From positions 3,286,001 through 3,350,000 of the forward strand of contig CAWICN010000001.1 of the NCBI GenBank assembly GCA_963834725.1: a stretch of DNA of 64,000 nt, given 5' to 3'. Numbering within the stretch: the first letter of the stretch is position 1; each line of letters starts with the position of its first letter. Below the pieces are notes generated by a model. The model saw only the letters and a list, made by a program, of their open reading frames with translations. It had not been told where the DNA came from and ran no database searches. A program made the translations under genes and the position numbers. Positions 52,298-61,028 of the stretch are shown here, one piece after another. Source of the DNA: PALSA-693 sp963834725 (lineage in GTDB: Bacteria; Actinomycetota; Acidimicrobiia; Acidimicrobiales; Palsa-688).

Positions 52298-52670
52298 TCA
52301 CTGGGACGTACTCCATCCGGCTACCATGAAGCGGTGTCCCTCAGGTGATCGCACGCTGAACCCTTCCCGTCCCCAAGGCTCGAGTCTGAGCTCTTTCCCG
52401 ATGTCGGCGCCTGCCTCCTTGGCCCGTAGGTAGAACGCCGTGACGTCGTCCACCTCGATGTAGGCGACGTAGCTGTGATCACCGATCTCGGAGGCAGGAG
52501 GGGCATCAGGGCACCGTCCGAGCATGAACTGGACGGACCCTGACTGGCAGAAAATCCAGTTGCCGCGTTCCACCTCGGTAGCCTCACAGCCCAATACCCG
52601 GCGGTACCAATCTGCAGACGCCTGCAGGTCGTTGCACCGCCAGAACGGGATTCGCAGCGAGGATTTCCAT
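52298..52670 (-). pseudogene. VOC (glyoxalase/dioxygenase-like) gene with a frameshift
   Basis: From ATG 52670 the frame reads MEILAANPVLAVQ. Homology then continues one frame over as NDLQASADWYRRVLGCEATE and on to EVDDVTAFYLRAKEAGADIG and GREGFSVRSPEGHRFMVAGW. One extra base near 52635 explains the break. Joined, it is a normal single VOC domain of about 123 residues. A metal-ligand His/Glu pattern is only partly visible. Confidence 0.65.
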
Positions 52671-52879
52671 GGCCGGCAGTCTCGTCCGACGCGACCGTGC
52701 GTGCCAACGTCATGCACCCGGCGGTGTGGGCTGCCGAGGGAGTGCCCATGCGCCGCGCGTTCTGGGGCATTTTGTCGGAGGGTCAAGAGCGACATAAGGA
52801 GGACGGTTCCTTGCAATAACCCTGATCTGTACGCGGGCGAATGCGCGCCGCACGAATGGCGACCGACGAAGCCCAGTGC

Positions 52880-53534
52880 GTAGCGTTCACAAGGCCAGGC
52901 CACCATCAGCGGGAACTCCTCTGCCCAGAACTCCCCGCCGTGCGGCCCGACCCGCTCTGTCATCACAACGTCGGCCCTGCATTGCGCAGCGCGGCGGCCC
53001 ACCGAAGCGCATTGACGAGGAAGAACTGCTCCTGGGTACGGCCACGAGGTACTCACGCGGCAGCGGATTCGGCATCACCGCAGGAGGCTTGAGGCCCCCG
53101 CCTGGCGACGCCGAGAAGACCGCGCCGTAAGTATCCGGATGCCGAAGTCCCATCGCGAGCGCGAGTTCGCCTCCGAGCGAGGCGCCCCACACCGCAGTGC
53201 GCTGGGCAGGCAGCGCGACACCGAAACATCTCTGCACCCATCGGCGGACATCCTCGACGAAGAAGCGCTCGTGCGCTACGAATCGGTTCTCGTCGAAGCC
53301 TGGCACGTACTCCTTGAGCCGTCCGTCGTCATCGGGCAGTCCATGTACGCCGACGACGATCGTGGATCGCGCTGTCGCCGCGTCAAGGGCTCCGCCCAAT
53401 CGCGACATATGCCACCCAACGTCGCCGGCGAACACGACCACCTCGGCTGGATCCGGCGGGACGTATACAGTGACCTGGCGGTCGCCGTTGTACTCCAATG
53501 TCTCGGTGACGAACGGTTCCGCTCTGGGCGACAT
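52880..53534 (-). pseudogene. Esterase (alpha/beta hydrolase) gene with two frameshifts
   Basis: From ATG 53534 the first frame encodes an esterase of the enterochelin-esterase/IroE-like type: VTVYVPPDPAEVVVFAGD, the nucleophile elbow TAVWGASLGGELAL, and RHPDTYGAVFSASPG. After LPREYLVA the homology moves to a second frame (TQEQFFLVNALRWAAALRNAG) and then a third (ADVVMTERVGPHGGEFWAEE), which holds the catalytic-His region. Two single-base shifts near 53045 and 52985 are required. Confidence 0.65.
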
Positions 53535-53628
53535 TGACCTGGGCTCCTTGTCAGTCGCGGCACGCCCTCGGTGCCGTCGGCCCCCTCAACGTTGCGGCGG
53601 ACCCGTATACAGATGTCGAGCCGGCGCG

Positions 53629-54018
53629 TCATTCGTTGCCGATCCTGAGGTCCGCGGCATCGAGCTGGGCGACGAGCTTCTTGGGCGCCGTCAGCCGATA
53701 GCTGACGGCCACGAGTTCGGCGATCTCGTCCCAGTCCGTCGTGGCCCCTATCACAACGGCGATCCGACCGAGGCGGTCGTCCAATGAGCCGCGCGAGAAG
53801 TAGGGATGCCCTATGGCGATTAGGGCCTCACGCTCCTCGGGTTCGGGTCTCAGGGCTACGATCGTCACGGGCTGACCTCCGGGGTCGATAACGATCGCAA
53901 CTTGGGCGAAGATCTTCCGCCTGACGAGGAAGTAGCAGCTGATGGGGTTGTCGGACCGTTCGACGTCGGGGAGCCACGCGACGAAAGCCTGAGTCCGCTC
54001 GAGAGCTACCTCGAGCAT
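53629..54018 (-). CDS. MmcQ/YjbR (DUF419)-family protein
   Basis: I use the ATG at 54018 (MLEVALERTQAFVAWLPDVE), giving 129 residues. The pattern PDVERSDN, YFLVRRKIFAQVAI, GHPYFSRGSLDDRLGRIAVV and ELVAVSYRLTAPKKL fits MmcQ/YjbR-like proteins, a small double-wing fold family sometimes described as DNA-binding. The longer frame to 54318 adds low-complexity residues. Confidence 0.75.
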   Translation of the reverse strand: MLEVALERTQAFVAWLPDVERSDNPISCYFLVRRKIFAQVAIVIDPGGQPVTIVALRPEPEEREALIAIGHPYFSRGSLDDRLGRIAVVIGATTDWDEIAELVAVSYRLTAPKKLVAQLDAADLRIGNE

Positions 54019-54372
54019 GGTGGGCACGTCCTGACCATACCCACCGCACACGCGACCTGCCGTCGTACGCGTCCCCCGCAAACCAACGGCCTCACGTCCC
54101 CACGACGGAATCGGCGACCGGATCGCCCCGCCGCGCACACCAGCAGCCGGCCTCGACGATGGGAGCGCCAAATATTGACTGGATAACCGGCGGTCTGGGT
54201 GCCTTTCTCCCCGCTGTAAGGGGCGATCGTCTTGAACGTTTGGGCTACCCCAACGCTGTCGCACGCAGGGGCGTTCATTGCTCGTCTGTGAAGGTTGGTC
54301 CTGGACTACGGACTGCATTGCCAGGGCGAATCGATTGGGACGACGTCGCGCCGAAGCCTCAGCGGGGACTCC
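54019..54372. other. Intergenic region with no gene seen
   Basis: There is no supported coding frame on either strand between the MmcQ-like and SnoaL-like genes. Confidence 0.4.
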
Positions 54373-54723
54373 TTACCTCGATTGTCGGGCGAGGGCTCTA
54401 GCCCGGTCCGGGTGTCCGCGGATCGCTACGATTTGCGTGCCGTCGACTATGAAGGCCTGGTACAGCCGTTCGGCCGCCGCCGGCCTTGTACCTTCTGTAC
54501 CTTCCGACTGCCCGGTCACGGTGACGCTCAAAATGACGGCGTCGCGGTCGACTTCAACGCTGTCTACCGTCGCCCTGGTGCCGACAGTGAGGGCTGGACG
54601 GTACCAGTCGAGTACCTCGTCCCGGTCGAGGCATTGGGCCCAGCGCACCCGTGGGTGCAGTAGCGATCCGAGTAGGTCGAGATCAAGGTCAGGGAACGGC
54701 AGTCTCGAGGTGCTGGGCGACAT
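54373..54723 (-). CDS. SnoaL-like (NTF2-fold) protein
   Basis: This 116-residue protein has the pattern LDLDLLGSLLHPRVRWAQ, DRDEVLDWYRPALTVGTRAT and RLYQAFIVDGTQIVAIRGHP, typical of SnoaL-like NTF2 folds in actinobacteria. It overlaps the end of the ankyrin gene by 35 bp, so the two are probably coupled; ankyrin and SnoaL-like genes are often found together in related genomes (family knowledge, not checked here). Confidence 0.75.
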   Translation of the reverse strand: MSPSTSRLPFPDLDLDLLGSLLHPRVRWAQCLDRDEVLDWYRPALTVGTRATVDSVEVDRDAVILSVTVTGQSEGTEGTRPAAAERLYQAFIVDGTQIVAIRGHPDRARALARQSR

Positions 54724-55123
54724 CGGCTAAGACGCCAGTGCCGATCGACGGGAGCACATGGTCGTTCTCGTCTGGTGCTGGTTCGCCATCGTCGTTGGGC
54801 CGGATGCCGTATTCACGGAGCACGGATGCGACGGCTTCGCTGGGTGGCTTGCTCGAGATCCACACACCATCTCCCGATGTGCCCGCCTCGATCAGCATCC
54901 GTAAGGTTTCGATCCATTGGCCCGGCTGGCCCACGCATTCGCCGCTCCCTACGGTGGCGTATCCCAGCGGGGTGCCATCGAAGTTGGCATCGCGAGCATC
55001 GAGATCTGCTCCGGCGTCGATCGACAAGGGGACGACATCGGCGGTCCCGCGGTAAGCGGCGGTGTGCAGGGGCTGCTCCCCGAGCTCATTGCGGTCCTGG
55101 AGTGAGAACCCCAGCTCCAGCAT
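54689..55123 (-). CDS. Ankyrin-repeat protein, 5'-truncated
   Basis: From the ATG at 55123 (MLELGFSLQDRNELGE) 144 residues contain ankyrin-type units (QPLHTAAYRGTADVVPLSID, AGADLDARDANFDGTPLGYA). In the same frame upstream there is more family-like sequence (LLAEHHDLVDRLTDHDRAGI, VDAADSGAAAAVAL) back to a TAG at 55226-55228, where IS-derived sequence begins. The original N-terminus was therefore replaced by the insertion. Confidence 0.75.
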   Translation of the reverse strand: MLELGFSLQDRNELGEQPLHTAAYRGTADVVPLSIDAGADLDARDANFDGTPLGYATVGSGECVGQPGQWIETLRMLIEAGTSGDGVWISSKPPSEAVASVLREYGIRPNDDGEPAPDENDHVLPSIGTGVLADVAQHLETAVP

Positions 55124-55323
55124 CAGTGCGACGGCCGCTGCGGCTCCAGAGTCGGCGGCATCGACGATCCCGGCCCGGTCGTGGTCGGTCAGCCGGTCGA
55201 CCAGGTCATGGTGTTCGGCGAGGAGCTACTCAGCTACCGAGCGGTCGGGCCGACGGCGGTCGCTTTTTGTGCATGTAGTAGGTGTTTGGGGCGATCGGGC
55301 AGCCGTGCTCGGTGAGCACCGTG

Positions 55324-55396
55324 ATTGCGGTAGGGACCGCCCTTTCGGGCGGCCCCCCGCACAGATCCCAGCGTGCGGAACTACCGCACTGGGCTC
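55324..55396 (-). ncRNA. Group II intron domains V and VI
   Basis: Domain V begins GAGCCCAGTGCGG at 55396, contains the AGC triad, and pairs across a TAGT loop with TCCGCACGCTGGGATC. Domain VI follows as GGCCGCCC-GAAA-GGGCGGTCC, with a bulged A (55331) eight bases from the 3' end as the probable branch point. The maturase stop codon (55381-55383) lies inside domain V, an overlap known in some bacterial intron classes. Confidence 0.85.
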
Positions 55397-56871
55397 CTGC
55401 CTCGGGTGCGGGCGTCGAAGCGCACTTCAGGGTAGGGGTGCAAGATGCGAGACGGCGGTATCCATCGGGCGAGCAGGCGTTCCATCCGGCTCCAGGGAAG
55501 GCGGTGGCGTTGGCTGCGGCGCCGAAGCGCTTTGTGCCAGAGCCGGCCTATCTGTCGCCGGAAGGAGCCGACGGCCCGGCTGTTGCCGGGCACCGCGTAG
55601 TAGTTGAGGTGTCCTCGCACCACGGCCGCCAGCCACTTGCCTTGCTCGGGGATGGGCAGATGCCGGCGCCGCTTGAGCTGGTCCTTGACCTGCTTGAGCT
55701 TGGCCCGCATCCGTTTCTTGATCGTCTGACGCCGCAGCCAGAAGCGTCCATTCCTGCCCTTCCCGCAGATGTGCGTGAAACCCAAGAAATCGAACGTCTC
55801 CGGCTTGCCCAGACCGCGGGCCGCTCGACGCTCGGCCGCGTAGCGCCCGAACTCGATCAGCCTGGTCTTTTCGGGATGCAACTCCAGGTTGAACTTCGCG
55901 AACCGGTCGCGAAGGTCACGCAGAAACCGCACTGCGTCGTTCCGATGCTCGAACCCGACGATGAAATCATCAGCAAACCTCACGGCTATGACCTCGCCGC
56001 GGGCGTGCCTCTTCCTCCACTGGCGGACCCACCGGTCGACCACGTAGTGGAGGTACACGTTAGCGAGCAACGGTGAAACCGATGCCCCCTGCGGTGAGCC
56101 CTCCAGGGTGTCCGTCCACTCCCCATCCTCGATGACTCCTGCGTTCAACCATTTCTGGATGAGCCGCAAGACCCGTGTGTCTGCTATCCGATGCTCGAGA
56201 AACTTCTCCATCCAACCCCGATCAAGCTTGGAAAAGAAGTCGCGGACATCCGCATCGAGTATCCAGTTCACCTTCTTCCTGTAGATCCCGACCGCCAACG
56301 CGTCCAACGCATGATGCGGGCCGCGCCCAGACCGGAACCCGTAGGAGAAGCCGAGGAAGTCCTCCTCGTAGATGGCGTTGAGCACCTCGACGACAGCCCG
56401 CTGGACGATCTTGTCCTCCAACGATGCGATACCGAGCGGCCGCAGCCGCCCGTCCGCCTTCGGGATGTACGCCCTCCGAGAAGGCTTCGCCCGGTAGGCG
56501 CCGCTGTGCACCCGCTCGTGCAGATCCTTGAGGTTGTCCTCCAGGTTCTGCCCATATGCGGCCCACGTCACCCCGTCCACGCCCGCCGCGGCCCGAGGCT
56601 GAATCTCCTCATAGGCCATGTACAAGCGAGGCAAGGTGACATGGTGCAACAGCGCCGTGAACCGTGCATCCTTGTCCTGCCGTGCCACTCGGCGCACACG
56701 TTCCAACCCGCTTGGCACACCATCTCCGGCTCTGTGTCCGGGGCGTGTCGGATCGGTCGTGTTCCCCTCGGCCAGCCCCCTTCCCTCCACCACCTCCGCG
56801 GCCGGTCGCCCGACCTTGTTCGGCGGCTTCGCAGGTACTACGGAGCTGTCTGACTTCCCGTGCCCGTCCAT
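55381..56871 (-). CDS. ltrA: Group II intron reverse transcriptase/maturase
   Basis: This 496-residue intron-encoded protein has ordered RT blocks: RRAYIPKADGRLRPLGIASL, EDKIVQRAVVEVLNAIYEED, GFSYGFRSGRGPHHALDAL, LDADVRDFFSKLDRGWMEKF, GSPQGASVSPLLANVYLHYV, and the catalytic FADD box (RFADDFIVGF). The C-terminal X/maturase domain follows (RGHLNYYAVPGNSRAVGSFR). No HNH endonuclease domain is present, so it would retrohome at replication forks or terminators rather than by target-strand cleavage. Its last codons overlap domain V. Confidence 0.95.
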   Translation of the reverse strand: MDGHGKSDSSVVPAKPPNKVGRPAAEVVEGRGLAEGNTTDPTRPGHRAGDGVPSGLERVRRVARQDKDARFTALLHHVTLPRLYMAYEEIQPRAAAGVDGVTWAAYGQNLEDNLKDLHERVHSGAYRAKPSRRAYIPKADGRLRPLGIASLEDKIVQRAVVEVLNAIYEEDFLGFSYGFRSGRGPHHALDALAVGIYRKKVNWILDADVRDFFSKLDRGWMEKFLEHRIADTRVLRLIQKWLNAGVIEDGEWTDTLEGSPQGASVSPLLANVYLHYVVDRWVRQWRKRHARGEVIAVRFADDFIVGFEHRNDAVRFLRDLRDRFAKFNLELHPEKTRLIEFGRYAAERRAARGLGKPETFDFLGFTHICGKGRNGRFWLRRQTIKKRMRAKLKQVKDQLKRRRHLPIPEQGKWLAAVVRGHLNYYAVPGNSRAVGSFRRQIGRLWHKALRRRSQRHRLPWSRMERLLARWIPPSRILHPYPEVRFDARTRGRSPVR

Positions 56872-57240
56872 CTCAGGCGTGCGACCTCAGCCTTTCCTGA
56901 GCGGCCCGCCCGGCGATCAACTCCGGGGCGGGCGGCCACGGGACCTCCCGGTTCTCGCGCATGGAGACTCCACGCATGCACAGGTTCTTCGACCACGCGG
57001 GGTCCGACAGCAACTCGCGATAACGCTGCCGCCGGTGTTGCCTTCCACGGATCTGAAAGCGTCGGCACCCCGGACCGAGATTCTTTCGCGGCTCAATAGC
57101 CCGGCCTACGTGTACCCCTGTCAACGCTTCACCACCGCCCTCACGAGCGGCAGCGCATGACTCGGGGCCATCGTGGATCGCTAGTCCTTCGATGTAGAGC
57201 GTTCTCATCTCCTTCTCCATGCCGGTTTATCCCGGCGCAC

Positions 57241-57624
57241 CAGATCGGCTCGACCCCGAAACGGGCCCGATGGGCGTCGATGAAGGCGACTGTCTCGGCG
57301 ACTGGCGGTCGAGCTCCGCCACGAAGAAACTCGCCGCCGCCTTTAGGATCTCATTGGCCCGGCGCAGCTCCTTCACCTCGCGCTCGAGTTCTGTCATGCG
57401 GGCTCGCTCATCGGTAGTCAAACCAGGCCGCTGACCGGCGTCGGTCTCAGCTCTGCGCACCACTGCCGCAAGGTCTCGTGATTGACCTGCAGCTTCTTGG
57501 CGATCGACTCGATCGCCTTCCACTGCCTCGGATACTGATCCTGGTGCTCGAACACCATCCGTATCGCCCGCTCCCGGAACTCCCGCGGATATGGCGGGCG
57601 AAGCGCCCTCCTGTTCTCTGACAC
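57241..57624 (-). pseudogene. IS3-family transposase orfA (frameshifted) and start of orfB
   Basis: From ATG 57624 (MSENRRALRPPYPREFRERA) the helix-turn-helix part reads WKAIESIAKKLQVNHETLRQ. At about 57465 one base is missing after CAGTGG, and the protein continues one frame over as VRRAETDAGQRPGLTTDERA, then ELRRANEILKAAASFF, the coiled-coil linker. The orfB N-terminus lies in the expected overlapping frame (VAFIDAHRARFG) and is cut by the intron at 57240. Confidence 0.8.
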
Positions 57625-57674
57625 TGCTCCATCCTCTCAAAGGTCGGAGCAGTCACCACTCCCGGGGCGGTTCA

Positions 57675-57780
57675 CGTCACTTCAGTGGCAGCCATATGTG
57701 CCTCCTAGACAATGGTCGCCGCAGGGCATTCTGTGGAATCGCCGGGTCATGGGTCGTGGCCGGTCTTGGGTCCTGGCCGC
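57675..57780. other. Short gap beyond the IS end
   Basis: This 106-bp stretch contains CCTCCTAGAC but no gene. It separates the IS terminus from the beta-helix protein gene stop. Confidence 0.3.
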
Positions 57781-58920
57781 TCAGCGACAAAGCTGCGTGG
57801 GGATTGATGTCTCACAGTCGTTGGCGGTAAAGGTGTTGCCGGATCCGGTGCTGTCCCAGACGATGTCTGCTGGGCCATTCGCCTCCGCCTGGTTGCCGAT
57901 GACGGTGATGTGGGTCGGTTGATCGCCGGCCGGGTCGGCGCGGACCACGACACCTCCGGCTATCGCCGACGGGCCCCCGGGGCGGTTGGCGTTGACGGTG
58001 TTGTGGCTGATCGCGATGTCCCGTACGCCCCAGGCGACGATGCCGCTGCCCGAGATGGGGGGCTCTGCGCCCGGACCGCTGCCCGTGGACGGGCAGACCC
58101 TGTTGTTGCGGCTCGAGTCGTTGTCGCTGACCAACCAGTCAGCTGTGGCTGCACCGCCGACGAGCCTCTCACCGGCTAGAGCCACCCCGGCGCAGTTGTC
58201 GGTGAGCTCGTTGTGCGAGATGCGGCCGCCAGAAGCAGAGGTGACCAGGATGCCGTAGCGGTTCGCATAGGCGCGGTCGTGTACCAGGGTTGCGCCCGGG
58301 CCGGCCGAAGGGGCGATGTGGAAGCCAGCCTCGGCGCTGCCGCTGGCGGTGTCGTGCAGGTAGCGATCGCCGCTGGAGCTGATACTGACGACACCGAAGC
58401 TGCCATTGTCAGCGGCCACGACGTGGTCGACGGTCGTGCCTTCGGCCCCGAGGATGAAGACACCTACGCCAGCCCGCTGGCCAGTCTGATCGACGGTCGA
58501 GAAGTGCCTGACGGACAAGCCGGTAACCCGGACCCGGTGGACGGGCTGGACAACGTTGTTGTTCTGGTCGAGGCGGCCGACCACACAGATGCCGAACTCC
58601 TGGGAGCCGCACGGATCCGTCGCCTGCGCGGCGGGCTCGATCGTGGTCAGGTCCGAACCCGATCCTTCCAGGGTGATGCGGTCTTTGACGATTGCGACGC
58701 TTTGGTGGTAGATGCCGGGCGCGAGCTTGATCGTCTGGCCGGGCCGGGCCGAGTCGACGGCCGCCTGGATGGACTGACCGGGATACACGACTATCGTTGC
58801 GGCGCTGGCCGGCGCGGCCGCCACGATCGACCCGGCGAGGATTGCGGCCGCTGCGCCGAACGACTTGACCATCCGACCGCCGGGGCGGGTCTTCGGGCCC
58901 GGATGGGCATGAGTCCACAT
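57781..58920 (-). CDS. Secreted parallel beta-helix (NosD/pectate-lyase-like) protein
   Basis: I use the ATG at 58920, with AGGAGG 12 bases upstream; 379 residues. A twin-region signal peptide (KTRPGGRMVKSFGAAAAILA, cleavage near APASAA) precedes a right-handed beta-helix. It opens with YPGQSIQAAVDSARPGQTIKL, the usual start of such folds, and continues through repeated turns (GVGVFILGAEGTTVDHVVA, YANRYGILVTSASGGRISHN, DIAISHNTVNANRP, ITVIGNQAEANGP). No catalytic residues can be assigned. It is probably an exported polysaccharide-binding or lyase-like protein. Confidence 0.85.
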   Translation of the reverse strand: MWTHAHPGPKTRPGGRMVKSFGAAAAILAGSIVAAAPASAATIVVYPGQSIQAAVDSARPGQTIKLAPGIYHQSVAIVKDRITLEGSGSDLTTIEPAAQATDPCGSQEFGICVVGRLDQNNNVVQPVHRVRVTGLSVRHFSTVDQTGQRAGVGVFILGAEGTTVDHVVAADNGSFGVVSISSSGDRYLHDTASGSAEAGFHIAPSAGPGATLVHDRAYANRYGILVTSASGGRISHNELTDNCAGVALAGERLVGGAATADWLVSDNDSSRNNRVCPSTGSGPGAEPPISGSGIVAWGVRDIAISHNTVNANRPGGPSAIAGGVVVRADPAGDQPTHITVIGNQAEANGPADIVWDSTGSGNTFTANDCETSIPTQLCR

Positions 58921-59145
58921 GGTTGGTTGGTGCCTCCTGTGTCGGGGCCCACGCCGTTTGCGGAGCGCCGCCTCAAGCGTGAGCGGCGCCATCGTCGGTG
59001 TCGTCGGCAGCACAGCCGATTTTTGGTGTCGGCACCACGGGCGACCTGGCAGCAGGCGAGTCATCATTTCGGGCGACAGCGACCTGTCCTTGGAATCGGC
59101 CGAGCAGGCGATGCCCGGCCGGTTACCCCTCGCTATCGTTGAAGC

Positions 59146-60366
59146 ATGACGGCCGGCCGGCTGCGCCCCCTGCGTCGGATATCGGCGAACCGGCACGTCG
59201 ACACCGTGATGGCTGTGCTGGCGATGGCGGCCATCGTCGTTGAGTTCTGGGTCAGACCGGACCACAAGGTCGGCACCGCCGCCTTCGGGATTCTGGCTTT
59301 GGTGATAGGCGGCGCCGTCGGTCTGCCTCTCGCTTGGCGGCGGCGGAAGCCGCTGGCCTCATTTGCCGCAGTGCTGGCCGCCCTCCTTGGCGGGAGCGCG
59401 GTGGGCCACGTCCTTTTCACCCACCAACAGCCCGGAAACGGAGTGGTCACCCCTTTCCTAGTCCTGCTGGTCGCGGCGTTCTCGTTCGGGGCGTACGGCC
59501 ATCGCCGCCACAACCTGGCGGCGGCTGCGCTGGTAGTTGGCGCGTTTCTGGTCAAGGAGATCGCCGACGTGGTCGGCGGCCACGGCGTCGACGTCGGGTT
59601 CTGGGTCGCGACCGCCATCTTCTGGGCCATGGGACGCCTGTTCCGGGAACGCTTGCGACGCGTCGCCGAGCTAGAGGACCACACCGAGCGCCTCCACGAA
59701 CAACAAGACGCGCTCGCTCGGGCCGCCGTGGTCGATGAGCGTTCCCGGATCGCTCGCGAGCTGCACGACGTAGTGGCCCACAGCGTGAGCCTCATCGTCG
59801 TCCAAGCCGGCGCAGCCCGTCACACCCTCAACCGGGCCGACACCGAAACCGCCGAGACCCTCGAGTCCATCGAGACCACCGGTCGCCAGGCCCTGGTCGA
59901 ACTTCGCCGCATGCTCGGCATCCTTCGTCGAGCAGACGACGAACCGTCTCTCGATCCGATGCCCGGACTCGGCCAGATCGAAGCCTTGGCTGGGCAGGTC
60001 CGGGACGCAGGACTGCCCGTGGAGCTGCGCATCGAAGGTCAGCCGGTGCCCTTGCCGCCCGGCGTTGATCTCGCCGCCTACCGCATCCTCCAGGAGGCGC
60101 TGACCAACACACTCAAACACGCCGGCCCCGCACGAGCGCGCGTCGTGGTCAGCTACCGACCCCACGAGCTAGAGCTCGAAGTGATCGACGACGGCCGGTC
60201 CGAGACGGCCGACGGCGGAGGAACCGGGCACGGGAGGACCGGCCATGGGCTTTTGGGCATGCGCGAGCGTGTCTCGCTCTACGGCGGCGTCCTCCAGGCC
60301 AGTCCGCAACCGGCCGGAGGCTTCGTCGTCTCTGCCCGATTGCCGCTCGAAAGCAACCGGTCATGA
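59146..60366 (+). CDS. NarL-type histidine kinase
   Basis: This 406-residue kinase has about five membrane segments (20-165) and no large sensor. A coiled region leads to HisKA_3 with RIARELHDVVAHSVSLIVVQ, followed by an ATPase domain (AYRILQEALTNTLKHAG, GHGLLGMRERVSLYGG). It overlaps its regulator by four bases (ATGA), a typical cognate pair. It closely resembles module 1 of the double kinase at 44-46.5 kb, so the two systems are likely paralogous. Confidence 0.93.
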   Translation: MTAGRLRPLRRISANRHVDTVMAVLAMAAIVVEFWVRPDHKVGTAAFGILALVIGGAVGLPLAWRRRKPLASFAAVLAALLGGSAVGHVLFTHQQPGNGVVTPFLVLLVAAFSFGAYGHRRHNLAAAALVVGAFLVKEIADVVGGHGVDVGFWVATAIFWAMGRLFRERLRRVAELEDHTERLHEQQDALARAAVVDERSRIARELHDVVAHSVSLIVVQAGAARHTLNRADTETAETLESIETTGRQALVELRRMLGILRRADDEPSLDPMPGLGQIEALAGQVRDAGLPVELRIEGQPVPLPPGVDLAAYRILQEALTNTLKHAGPARARVVVSYRPHELELEVIDDGRSETADGGGTGHGRTGHGLLGMRERVSLYGGVLQASPQPAGGFVVSARLPLESNRS

Positions 60367-61028
60367 CCATCCGAGTCGTCATCGCCGACGACCAGCGACT
60401 CGTCCGTGCCGGCTTCCGCAAGATCCTCGAAGCCGACCACGGCATCCATGTCGTCGCCGAGGCCGACGACGGGTTCGAGGTCATCGCCGCCAGCCGCGAG
60501 CACCACCCAGACGTGGTGCTCATGGACATCCGCATGCCCAACATGAACGGCCTGGAAGCCACCCGCCAACTGCTCCACCAGGACCCGAACCTCACCCGGG
60601 TACTCGTCCTCACCACCTTCGATCTGGACGAATACGTCTACGAGGCCCTCCAAGCGGGAGCCAGCGGCTTTCTCCTCAAAGACGCGCCACCCGACGAGCT
60701 CGTCGCCGCGGTTCGGATCGTCGCCGGCGGCGACGCCCTGCTGGCCCCGTCCATTACGCGCAAGGTGATCGCCGAGTTCGCCCAGCGGCTGCCACAACAT
60801 GCCAACGCCCCCGCCTTGCTCAACGCGCTCACCCCTCGAGAGCTCGAGGTGCTGACCCTCCTAGCCCAGGGACTCTCCAACGCCCAGATCGCTGAGACCC
60901 TCGTGGTCAGCGATGCCACCGCCAAGACCCACGTCGCGCGTGTCTTGATGAAGCTCCACCTGCCCGACCGGGTTCACGCCGTCATCCTCGCCTACGAATC
61001 CGGACTCGTGCAGCCAGGACGCCACTAG
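60363..61028 (+). CDS. NarL/LuxR-family response regulator
   Basis: This 221-residue regulator has a complete receiver (IADDQRLVRAGF; Asp55 in VLMDIRMPNMNG; LTTFDLDEYV; LLKDAPPDELV) and LuxR helix-turn-helix (LTPRELEVLTLLAQGLS; ATAKTHVARVLMKL). It is coupled to the kinase by ATGA and similar throughout to the regulator at 43.4-44.1 kb. No target gene is adjacent. Confidence 0.93.
   Translation: MTIRVVIADDQRLVRAGFRKILEADHGIHVVAEADDGFEVIAASREHHPDVVLMDIRMPNMNGLEATRQLLHQDPNLTRVLVLTTFDLDEYVYEALQAGASGFLLKDAPPDELVAAVRIVAGGDALLAPSITRKVIAEFAQRLPQHANAPALLNALTPRELEVLTLLAQGLSNAQIAETLVVSDATAKTHVARVLMKLHLPDRVHAVILAYESGLVQPGRH

Larger units (their letters stand above)
55324..57240 (-). mobile_element. Group II intron, 1917 bp
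   Basis: The 5' boundary is GTGCG at 57240, matching the GUGYG consensus. The 3' end is ...CCGCAAT at 55324, ending in AY. Removing exactly these bases joins GAG CCG ATC TG to C ACG GTG CTC and restores the IS3 orfB reading EPICTVLTEHGC, which fixes both ends to the base. The first 370 nt hold the 5' RNA domains, the reverse-transcriptase ORF follows, and domains V and VI close it. Mobility needs the encoded maturase; the IS reading frame is its exon. Confidence 0.9.
55229..57674 (-). mobile_element. IS3-family element remnant, interrupted by a group II intron
   Basis: The left end carries TGAACCGCCCCGGG (57674-57661), a typical IS3-family terminal sequence. An orfA with a helix-turn-helix and a coiled-coil tail follows, then the start of orfB (VAFIDAHRARFGVEPI), the intron, and the continuation of orfB (TVLTEHGCPIAPNTYYMHKK, then RPPSAR). 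OrfB ends after about 55 residues at a stop (55230-55232), so its DDE domain is lost. The right end has been replaced by the ankyrin gene. orfA also has a frameshift, so the element cannot move by itself. Confidence 0.8.

Noticed and set aside
58213..59142. Plus-strand open frame of 309 codons
   Set aside because: Antisense to the beta-helix protein, which has a signal peptide and helix turns; the plus frame lacks a credible start.
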